64,000 nucleotides of DNA from Lentzea albidocapillata (GTDB taxonomy: Bacteria; Actinomycetota; Actinomycetes; Mycobacteriales; Pseudonocardiaceae): NCBI RefSeq assembly GCF_000719115.1, contig NZ_JOEA01000014.1, forward strand, positions 558,001 to 622,000, written 5' to 3'. Shown here piece by piece: positions 58,083 to 64,000 of this stretch. The translations under genes were made by a program, and so were the position numbers. The notes under the pieces were generated by a model that saw only the letters and a list, made by a program, of their open reading frames with translations, searched no databases and had not been told where the DNA came from. Within the stretch, counting starts at the first letter, position 1, and every line of letters starts with the position of its first letter.

Positions 58083-58901
58083 GTGGTCGGGGTCGCGATC
58101 TTGTGCGCGGTACTCGCGGCCGGGTGCAGCGCACTCGGCGCGATGTGGCAGCACGCCGGTGTCCGTGAGACAGGCGATCTGAAGCTGACTTCCGCACTCC
58201 AACTCGTGCGGTCCCGCCGCTGGGTCCAGGGGTTCCTGGTGCTCTTCGCGTGCGCGGTCCTGCAGGTCGTCGCGCTGTCACTGGCCCCGGTCTCGGTCGT
58301 CGCCCCGCTGAACGCGCTGGCCATCCCGATCATCGCGGTGTGCCGCGCGCGACGGCTGTCCGGTCTGCTCGCCGTCGCCGTGCTCGTCGCGACGGCGGGC
58401 ATCGTCGTGTTCGTGTCCATCACGGCGGGCGAGGCGGTGCCGACCGAGGTGTCGCCGAAGGTCGCGCTGCACGCCGGGCAACTCGTCGTCGCGGGCGTAC
58501 TTGTGTGCGTCGTGGCCGCCACTTTCACCGTGGGCGCCGTCCGGGCCCTGGCGCTCTCCGTGGGCGCCGGGATCGCGTACGGGCTCGTCGCCGTGCTGGT
58601 CAGGGACGTCACGACCGGGCTTCCCGTGATCGAGTGGTTCTCGCTCGGCGGGCTCGCCGCCGCCTTCCTGACCGGGGCGTGGTTCATCCAGCTCGGGTAC
58701 TCCGCCGGGCCGCCGGATCTCGTCGTGGCCGGGCAGACGGTCGTGAACCCGATCGTCGCGGCGTGGATCGGCATCAAGCTGCTCGGCGAGGGCACGGGCA
58801 TGAGCGGGCTGGCGCAGGCGGGTCTGGTGGTGAGCGCGGTCGCCGCGGTGTCGGGCACCGTCGTGCTGGCCTACTACCACCGTGTCAGAGTGACGGCATG
58901 A
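58083..58901 (+). CDS. DMT-superfamily (EamA-type) membrane transporter
   Basis: The 272-residue protein has about nine to ten hydrophobic helices (about 3-20, 50-70, 75-90, 95-115, 130-150, 155-175 and others), with the internal repeat of EamA/DMT transporters. Substrates of the family are small metabolites; unknown here. GTG 58083. It is coupled to the NmrA-like gene by ATGA overlap. Confidence 0.82.
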   Translation: MVGVAILCAVLAAGCSALGAMWQHAGVRETGDLKLTSALQLVRSRRWVQGFLVLFACAVLQVVALSLAPVSVVAPLNALAIPIIAVCRARRLSGLLAVAVLVATAGIVVFVSITAGEAVPTEVSPKVALHAGQLVVAGVLVCVVAATFTVGAVRALALSVGAGIAYGLVAVLVRDVTTGLPVIEWFSLGGLAAAFLTGAWFIQLGYSAGPPDLVVAGQTVVNPIVAAWIGIKLLGEGTGMSGLAQAGLVVSAVAAVSGTVVLAYYHRVRVTA

Positions 58902-59575
58902 CCTTCGTCGTCACAGGTGGCAGCGGATCACTGGGCAGGCACGTCGTCGCAGCGTTGCCGGGCGCACGGTCGGTTTCGCGTTCGAGCGGCACGGATCTGT
59001 TGCGCGGCACGGGTTTGGGAGCCCTCAGGGCGGACGTGGTCGTGCACTGCGCGACGTCGTTCCGGCACGAGGTGCGGATGGTGCGGACCATGCTGGCCTC
59101 GAAGCCCGCGCACCTGGTCTACATCTCTATCGTCGGCTGCCACGAGGTACCGCTCCCCTATTACAGGCAGAAGCTCGCCGCCGAACGGGTGATCATCGAT
59201 TCCGGTGTGCCGCACACGATCCTGCGGGCCACGCAGTTCCACTCGTTGCTGCGCAAGATGTTCGACAGCACTTCGAAGCTGCCGTTGATGCTCGTGCCGG
59301 GGTTCCGGTTCCAGCCGGTCGACGAGGCCGAGGTGGGCCTGGAGCTGGCGGCGCTGGCACAGGCGCCGCCGGCGGGCAAGGCACCCGAGATGGGCGGGCC
59401 GGAGATCCGTGAAGCCGTCGACTTCGCACGGATGTACCTGGCCGCCACGGGAAAGAAGCGCACGCTCGTGCCGTTGAAGGTGCCTGGAGCGACCTACCGC
59501 GCCTACCGCGCGGGCGGGAACTTGACTCCCGGCCGCGCGGTGGGCGTGCGAACGTTCGAGGACTACCTCGGCTGA
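58898..59575 (+). CDS. NAD(P)-binding NmrA-like protein
   Basis: This atypical 225-residue SDR/NmrA-like protein has the dinucleotide motif VVTGGSGSLGRHV (4-16) and a short substrate part. The Tyr-x3-Lys pair is seen as YRQK (near residue 89). It is probably an oxidoreductase or a redox sensor. The shared operator with the GntR gene through the EamA gene links it to that system. Confidence 0.82.
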   Translation: MTFVVTGGSGSLGRHVVAALPGARSVSRSSGTDLLRGTGLGALRADVVVHCATSFRHEVRMVRTMLASKPAHLVYISIVGCHEVPLPYYRQKLAAERVIIDSGVPHTILRATQFHSLLRKMFDSTSKLPLMLVPGFRFQPVDEAEVGLELAALAQAPPAGKAPEMGGPEIREAVDFARMYLAATGKKRTLVPLKVPGATYRAYRAGGNLTPGRAVGVRTFEDYLG

Positions 59576-59579
59576 CTGC

Positions 59580-59774
59580 TTACCGGATGGACAGCGGGCG
59601 CAGGTCCGTCCAGTTCTCCTCGACGTAGGCCAGGCAGGCCTCGCGGCTCTCCTCGCCGAAGACCTTGGTCCACCCGGCGGGCACCTCCGCGAACACCGGC
59701 CACAGCGAGTGCTGCTGCTCTTCGTTGACGAGCACGAAGAAACGGCCCTGCGGGTCCTCGAACGGGTTGGTCAT
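59580..59774 (-). CDS. MbtH-like protein
   Basis: The 64-residue MbtH protein has the signature [19 protein letters not shown] (18-36) and later [10 protein letters not shown]. It binds and activates NRPS adenylation domains. It stands at the edge of a siderophore region with the ornithine hydroxylase just upstream (21 nt), suggesting a hydroxamate NRPS cluster beyond the window. AGGAAGGA precedes the ATG. Confidence 0.95.
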   Translation of the reverse strand: MTNPFEDPQGRFFVLVNEEQQHSLWPVFAEVPAGWTKVFGEESREACLAYVEENWTDLRPLSIR

Positions 59775-59795
59775 GACAGGTCCTTCCTGGTGGAA

Positions 59796-61046
59796 CTACT
59801 TGACTGCCTGGAGCTTCGGTTCTGCCTGCTGCTGCGCGACCCGCCGCAGCACCGAGTCGAGGATTTCACCGACGCGCACGGCCGTGTTCGACAGCAGCGA
59901 CGACGTGATGCCGTGCGTGTGTTCGGTGCCGCCCTGCAGGTAGATGCCACCGCGCAGGCCGTCGTCCGTGACGACGCGGTAGTCGCGGGTCACCTTCAGC
60001 CGGCCGATGTCGTCGCGTTCGCAGTGGCCGGCGAGGTCGCCGAGCAGCCTGAGCGGGTTCGCGGGCCGGTAGCCCGTCGCGTAGACGATCACGTCGGCAT
60101 CGATCGGCAGCCGGCCGCCGTCGGCGAGCGACTCGACCACGCACTTGCCGTCGGTCGTCACGTCGGTGAGCTTGGAGGTGTTGTGCAGCAACAACCTCTG
60201 CCTGCCGACGACCTTCTCGCGGTACACCCGGCGGTAGAGTTCCTCGATCAGGTCGCCGTCGACCACGCCGTAGTTCGTGTTGGCGTGGTAGCCCATGAGC
60301 CTGCGCTTGACCTCTTCCGGCGCGGCGTAGAAGTCGTCCACGGCGGCGGGGTCGAAGATCCGGTTCGCGAACGAGCTGTCGTCGGCGGGGCTGTAGCCGT
60401 AGCGCGCGAAGACGCCGTGCACCTCGGCCTGCGGGAACCGGTCGTGGAAGAAGGCCACGGCCTCGGCGGCACTCTGGCCGGCGCCGACCACGACGACCTG
60501 GCGCGGGTCCTTCAGCGTGTCGACGCGGGTCAGCAGGTCCTTGTTGTGCCAGATCCGGTCGCTCGGCTCGATGCCGTCCGGCAGGTTGGCCTCGAGGCCG
60601 GTCGCCAGCACCAGGTTGCGCGTCCTGACCTGCTGCCCGGCGGCGGTGAACTCGAAGCCGTCGTCGACCGCCCGGACCTGGGAGACCTCCGCGCCGTACG
60701 ACACGTGGTGCCCGACCCGTTCCGCGGCCCACTCGAAGTAGTCGTGGAACTCCTTGCGCAGCGGAAAGAGGTTCTTGTGGTTGACGAAGTCGATCAACCG
60801 GCCGCGGTCGCGCAGGTAGCACAGGAAGCTGAAACCGCTGGTGGGATTGCGCAGCGTGACAAGATCCTTGAGGAACGACACCTGCATCGTGGCGTCCTCC
60901 AGCAACATCCCCCGATGCCAGCCGAAGCAGGGCTGCCTCTCGAAGAAGCGGGCCCTGACAGGCAGCGCGTGTTCCTCCACGGCGATCGCGAGAGCGAGGT
61001 TGGACGGCCCGAAGCCTATTCCGGCCAGGTCTAACACCGGTTCCAT
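59796..61046 (-). CDS. L-ornithine N5-monooxygenase (siderophore)
   Basis: The 416-residue flavoprotein of the SidA/PvdA family N-hydroxylates ornithine (or lysine) with FAD and NADPH. Motifs are GIGFGPSNLALA (FAD), HRGMLLEDATMQVSFLKDLV (family, substrate side), VVGAGQSAAEAV (NADPH) and VIYATGYRPANP. ATG 61046 is chosen over 61070 because AGGAGAGG is about 7 bases upstream. An iron box at 61095 lies upstream. Whether ornithine or lysine is used cannot be fixed; ornithine is the commoner actinobacterial case. Confidence 0.93.
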   Translation of the reverse strand: MEPVLDLAGIGFGPSNLALAIAVEEHALPVRARFFERQPCFGWHRGMLLEDATMQVSFLKDLVTLRNPTSGFSFLCYLRDRGRLIDFVNHKNLFPLRKEFHDYFEWAAERVGHHVSYGAEVSQVRAVDDGFEFTAAGQQVRTRNLVLATGLEANLPDGIEPSDRIWHNKDLLTRVDTLKDPRQVVVVGAGQSAAEAVAFFHDRFPQAEVHGVFARYGYSPADDSSFANRIFDPAAVDDFYAAPEEVKRRLMGYHANTNYGVVDGDLIEELYRRVYREKVVGRQRLLLHNTSKLTDVTTDGKCVVESLADGGRLPIDADVIVYATGYRPANPLRLLGDLAGHCERDDIGRLKVTRDYRVVTDDGLRGGIYLQGGTEHTHGITSSLLSNTAVRVGEILDSVLRRVAQQQAEPKLQAVK

Positions 61047-61094
61047 CGCGATCCTCTCCTGGCACTCCACGGCGGCGTAAAGTAACCCTAACTT

Positions 61095-61114
61095 AACTAA
61101 GGTATGCCTTAGCT
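61095..61114. promoter_or_regulatory. IdeR/DmdR iron box candidate
   Basis: AACTAAGG-TATG-CCTTAGCT (61095-61114) contains CTAAGG / CCTTAG as a perfect inverted repeat around TATG, fitting the IdeR/DmdR iron-box shape (TTAGgTTAGg-type). It is 48 bp before the ornithine hydroxylase start and 80 bp from the Opp-like ATPase end, suggesting iron repression. Confidence 0.65.
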
Positions 61115-61199
61115 AGTGCTTTTGGGCGTGATCTACACCGCTGGAGCGCCGTTCGACCCGGGATCGAGCACGACCACACGTGCGTTCGACACCGTCACC

Positions 61200-62156
61200 T
61201 CAGACGCGCACGTCCTCCAACCAGCACGCCACGCGGCGGCTCGCCTCGACGGACTCCAGCGACGGCATCCGCTCGCCGCACACGTCCATCGCGGACGGGC
61301 ACCGCGGGTGGAACGGGCAGCCCGACGGCATCGAGCGCAGGTCCGGGGGCGAGCCCGGAATGCCCTTCAGCTCACGACGCGGGCCGCGCAACGCCGGGAA
61401 CGACCCCAGCAGGCCCTGGCTGTACGGGTGCTTGGCGGCGCGGTAGATCTCGCTCGCCGGCGCCTCCTCGACCACGCGCCCGCCGTACATGATCGCGATG
61501 CGGTCGGAGAACTCGACCAGCAGCGAGATGTCGTGGGTGATGAAGACGACCGAGAAGCCGAGCGTCTCGCGCAGCCGCATCATCTGGCCGAGGATCTGCC
61601 GCTGCACCACCACGTCGAGTGCGGTGGTCGGCTCGTCCATGATGACGATCTCGGGTTCCAGCGCGAGCGCCATCGCGATCATCACGCGCTGCCGCATGCC
61701 GCCGGAGAGCTGGTGCGGGTACGACGACAGCCGGTCGGTCGGGATGCCGACCAGCGACAGCAGCTCGCGGCCGCGGGCGGTCCGCTGCGGGCGCTTCATC
61801 TGCGGCCGGTGCGTGCGCAGCACGTCGTCGATCTGCGCGCCGACCGAGATCACCGGGTTCAGGGCGTTCATCGCGCCCTGGAACACGATCGCGATCTCGT
61901 TCCATCGCAGTACCTGCAACTGCTTGTCGGTCAGCGACAGCAGGTCCTGGCCCTTGAACAGCACCTCACCGGACGGCACCTTGCCCGGCGTCTGCAGCAG
62001 CCGGGTCGCGGCATAGGCCAAAGTGGACTTGCCGCTGCCGCTCTCCCCTGCCAGACCGAGCACCTCGCCCGCGTTCAGCGTCAGCGAGACGTTGTGCACG
62101 GCTCGCAGGTTGCCGTAGTCGACCGAGAGATCGCGGATCTCCAGCACCGGGCTCAT
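61200..62156 (-). CDS. Peptide/nickel-type ABC transporter ATP-binding protein (OppD-like)
   Basis: The 318-residue ATPase has Walker A GESGSGKST, Q-loop FQGAMNALNP (OppD-type), signature LSGGMRQR, Walker B IVIMDEPTTALD, the His-switch ITHD, and the OppD-type C-terminal cysteine region SGCPFHPRCPSAMDVC, probably holding an Fe-S cluster. It is coupled (4-nt overlap) to the DppC-like gene. Lying beside siderophore genes, it may import a ferric siderophore or a peptide siderophore. Confidence 0.93.
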   Translation of the reverse strand: MSPVLEIRDLSVDYGNLRAVHNVSLTLNAGEVLGLAGESGSGKSTLAYAATRLLQTPGKVPSGEVLFKGQDLLSLTDKQLQVLRWNEIAIVFQGAMNALNPVISVGAQIDDVLRTHRPQMKRPQRTARGRELLSLVGIPTDRLSSYPHQLSGGMRQRVMIAMALALEPEIVIMDEPTTALDVVVQRQILGQMMRLRETLGFSVVFITHDISLLVEFSDRIAIMYGGRVVEEAPASEIYRAAKHPYSQGLLGSFPALRGPRRELKGIPGSPPDLRSMPSGCPFHPRCPSAMDVCGERMPSLESVEASRRVACWLEDVRV

Positions 62157-62971
62157 GCGCGCACCTTCCGCAGGCGGGGATTCGCGTACTCGTCGATCCC
62201 GAAGTTGATCAGGGCCAGCGCCGTGCCCAGCAACGCGATGCACAGGCCGGCGGGGACGAACCACCACCACGCGCCCAGGCCGAGCGCCTGGTTGCTCTGC
62301 GCCCAGAACAGGATCGTGCCCCAGTTCCAGGTCGACAGCGAGATCACGCCGACGAACGACAGGGTGATCTGCAGCATGACCGCGAAGATCACCGTCCCGA
62401 CGAAGCCGGAGCCGATCACGGCCAGCAGGTTCGGCAGCACCTCGAACACGATGATGCGCCAGGTCCGTTCTCCGGACGCCCGCGCGGCCTCCACGAAGTC
62501 CCTGCGCCGCAACGACATCGTCTGCGCGCGCAGAATTCGCGCGCCCCACGCCCATGCGGTCAGGCTGATCACCGCCGCGATCAGCACCGTGTCCGCCGAC
62601 GGCAGCATCGAGGCCACGATGATGATCAGCGGCAACGCCGGGATCACCAGGAAGATGTTGGACAGCATGGACAACGCCTCGTCGGCCGCGCCGCCGAGGA
62701 ACCCGGCGGTCACCCCGACCAGGATCGACAGGAAGGTCGCGAGCACGCCGCACACCAGCCCGACGACCATCACTCCCCTGGTGCCCACGAGCACCTGGGA
62801 GAAGATGTCCTGCCCGGTCATGGTCGTGCCGAACCAGTGCGCGCCCGAAGGCGGCGACAGCAGGTCGTCGCTCATCGCGGACGGGTCGTACGGCGCGATC
62901 CACTCGCCGATCACCGCGATCAGCGCGAAGAAGGCCAGGATGCCGAGGCCCAGCTTGGTCTTGAAGTTCAT
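62153..62971 (-). CDS. Peptide-type ABC permease, OppC/DppC-like
   Basis: The 272-residue inner-membrane permease has the N-terminal OppC segment (IAPYDPSAMSDDLLSPPSGA, HWFGTTMTGQDIFSQV), about six helices, and the EAA-type loop DFVEAARASGERTWRIIVFE. It couples with OppD and OppB homologues. GGCTG precedes the ATG. The gap to the OppB-like gene is 7 nt. Confidence 0.93.
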   Translation of the reverse strand: MNFKTKLGLGILAFFALIAVIGEWIAPYDPSAMSDDLLSPPSGAHWFGTTMTGQDIFSQVLVGTRGVMVVGLVCGVLATFLSILVGVTAGFLGGAADEALSMLSNIFLVIPALPLIIIVASMLPSADTVLIAAVISLTAWAWGARILRAQTMSLRRRDFVEAARASGERTWRIIVFEVLPNLLAVIGSGFVGTVIFAVMLQITLSFVGVISLSTWNWGTILFWAQSNQALGLGAWWWFVPAGLCIALLGTALALINFGIDEYANPRLRKVRA

Positions 62972-62978
62972 CGGAGAA

Positions 62979-63959
62979 TCAGCCCTCCCGCCGCGTGCGC
63001 GGATCCAGCAGCAGGTAGCCGATGTCCGCGAGCAGGTTCGCCACCAGCACCGCCAGCGTGATCACCAGGAACACGCCCTGCATCAACGGGTAGTCCTTCG
63101 CACCGATGCCCTGGAACAGCACGTAACCGAGGCCTGGGTAGGAGAACACCATCTCGACCAGCAGGGCGCCGCCGACGATGAAACCCAGCGACAGCGCGAA
63201 ACCGGAGATCGACGGCAGCACGGCGTTGCGTGCCGCGTAGGCGAACATGATCCGCTTCTGCGTGAGGCCCTTGGCCCGCGCGACGAGCACGTAGTCCTCC
63301 GCGGTCACGGTCACCATCATGTTGCGCATGCCGAGGATCCAGCCGGCCACCGAGCTCACGATGATCGTGATGCCGGGCAGCACGGCGTGCTCCAGGACAC
63401 TGCCGATGAACTCGCCGGAGAACTCCGGCACGAGGCCCGGCGCGTAGCCGCCGGACGCCGGGAACAGCGGCCACGTCACGGAGAACAACGAGATCGCGAT
63501 CAGCCCAAGCCAGAAGTACGGGATGGACGACAGGAACGTCGTGATCGGGATGAGGTTGTCCATCCACGAACCGCGCTTCCACCCCGCGTAGACACCCAGC
63601 AGGGTGCCGAGCAGGAACGCGATGACCGTGGTGACGCCGACCAGTCCGAGCGTCCACGGCATCGACTGCGAGAGCACGTCGGCGACCGGCGTCGGGAAGA
63701 ACGTGAACGACAGCCCGAGGTCGCCCTGCACCAGGGAACCCCAGTAGTCGACGTACTGCTCCCAGATCGACTTGTTCTTGTCGAGTCCGAAGAGGACGTA
63801 CAGCGACGCCATCGCGTCGCTGTTCAGCCGCCCGCCGAGCTTGGTGATCATCGCCTGCACCGGGTCGCCCGGAAGCAGGCGCGGCAGCAGGAAGTTCGCC
63901 GTGATGGCCGCCCACAGGGTGACCAGGTAGAACAGCGCACGGCGGAGCAGGAACGTCAT
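62979..63959 (-). CDS. Peptide-type ABC permease, OppB/DppB-like
   Basis: The 326-residue permease has a first helix at 8-28 (LFYLVTLWAAITANFLLPRL, GDPV), about six further helices and the EAA-type loop TAEDYVLVARAKGLTQKRIM. It forms the channel with the OppC-like permease. Its ATG overlaps the stop of the partial upstream gene (ATGA). Confidence 0.93.
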   Translation of the reverse strand: MTFLLRRALFYLVTLWAAITANFLLPRLLPGDPVQAMITKLGGRLNSDAMASLYVLFGLDKNKSIWEQYVDYWGSLVQGDLGLSFTFFPTPVADVLSQSMPWTLGLVGVTTVIAFLLGTLLGVYAGWKRGSWMDNLIPITTFLSSIPYFWLGLIAISLFSVTWPLFPASGGYAPGLVPEFSGEFIGSVLEHAVLPGITIIVSSVAGWILGMRNMMVTVTAEDYVLVARAKGLTQKRIMFAYAARNAVLPSISGFALSLGFIVGGALLVEMVFSYPGLGYVLFQGIGAKDYPLMQGVFLVITLAVLVANLLADIGYLLLDPRTRREG

Positions 63960-64000
63960 GCCGCCGCCTCCACGTACAACCAGCAGGCCGCCCAGTGCCC
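63956..64000 (-). CDS. Peptide-type ABC ATPase, C-terminal end (5' outside window)
   Basis: The last 14 residues of a gene entering from the right edge, GHWAACWLYVEAAA, resemble the C-terminal end of OppD/OppF-type ATPases (GHxxAC). The stop overlaps the OppB-like start. It is probably the second ATPase of the transporter. Confidence 0.6.
   Translation of the reverse strand, partial: GHWAACWLYVEAAA

Overview
The window is about 70% G+C, with GTG and TTG starts, many 4-nt start/stop overlaps and short intergenic gaps. Typical actinomycete families are present (DevR/DevS, CGNR/ABATE, AfsR-type BTAD, IcmF, MbtH, RskA-like anti-sigma). This points to a filamentous actinobacterium, probably Pseudonocardiales (Lentzea/Saccharothrix/Amycolatopsis relatives). 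That placement is inferred from gene content, not from a marker gene. I saw no rRNA, tRNA, CRISPR array, intact IS element or phage region.

Region 1 (1-7535) is the most striking. It is a tightly packed + strand operon: the end of one family 2 encapsulin shell protein, two terpene-cyclase-like proteins, a second complete encapsulin shell with a cyclic-nucleotide-binding-like domain, a polyprenyl diphosphate synthase, IspH and a compact DXS. The two cyclase-like proteins correspond to the N- and C-terminal halves of germacradienol/geosmin synthase, encoded as separate overlapping genes. The first keeps all metal-binding motifs and the second has lost them. The operon therefore joins precursor supply (DXS, IspH), prenyl chain building, cyclisation and a protein compartment. 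A short shared C-terminal motif in both cyclase-like proteins looks like a shell-targeting tag.

Region 2 (7.5-33.8 kb) is mostly housekeeping and regulatory. It holds a membrane acyltransferase; a divergent citrate synthase pair, one with a DNA-binding N-terminus and a palindrome cluster between them; GlxA and MarR regulators; YceI; a DevR/DevS pair beside an Acg-like gene with a DosR-like box; a lipase; a CGNR regulator with its operator; MOSC and IcmF proteins; a kinase-like/LuxR fusion; an oxidoreductase; a degenerate polyprenyl-synthase homologue; an aldo/keto reductase; a TOBE protein followed by a long palindrome; an AfsR-type regulator; TetR genes and a KAS III enzyme.

Region 3 (34.1-39.3 kb) looks like one extracytoplasmic redox unit. 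An ECF sigma/anti-sigma pair is divergent from a lipoprotein, a DUF4142 protein, a ferric-reductase-type membrane protein fused to a 3Fe-4S ferredoxin, and a ferredoxin reductase. An ECF-type promoter faces that operon.

Region 4 (39.3-51.5 kb) contains a sensor kinase, RsbU-type phosphatase and response regulator operon; a HTH/zinc-finger regulator with a striking 19-bp-phased operator array; a GNAT/MBL/PlsC/micro-ORF operon; a luciferase-like oxidoreductase; and a MacB-type ABC exporter ending in a strong hairpin.

Region 5 (51.5-64 kb) carries a secreted PETase/cutinase-like polyester hydrolase, a Tat-exported GH85 endoglycosidase, a DUF1996 protein with a lipoprotein, a GntR-ABC system with its operator, an EamA-type transporter, and the edge of an iron-regulated siderophore cluster: MbtH, ornithine N-hydroxylase, an iron box and an Opp-type ABC transporter. 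That cluster continues past the right edge.
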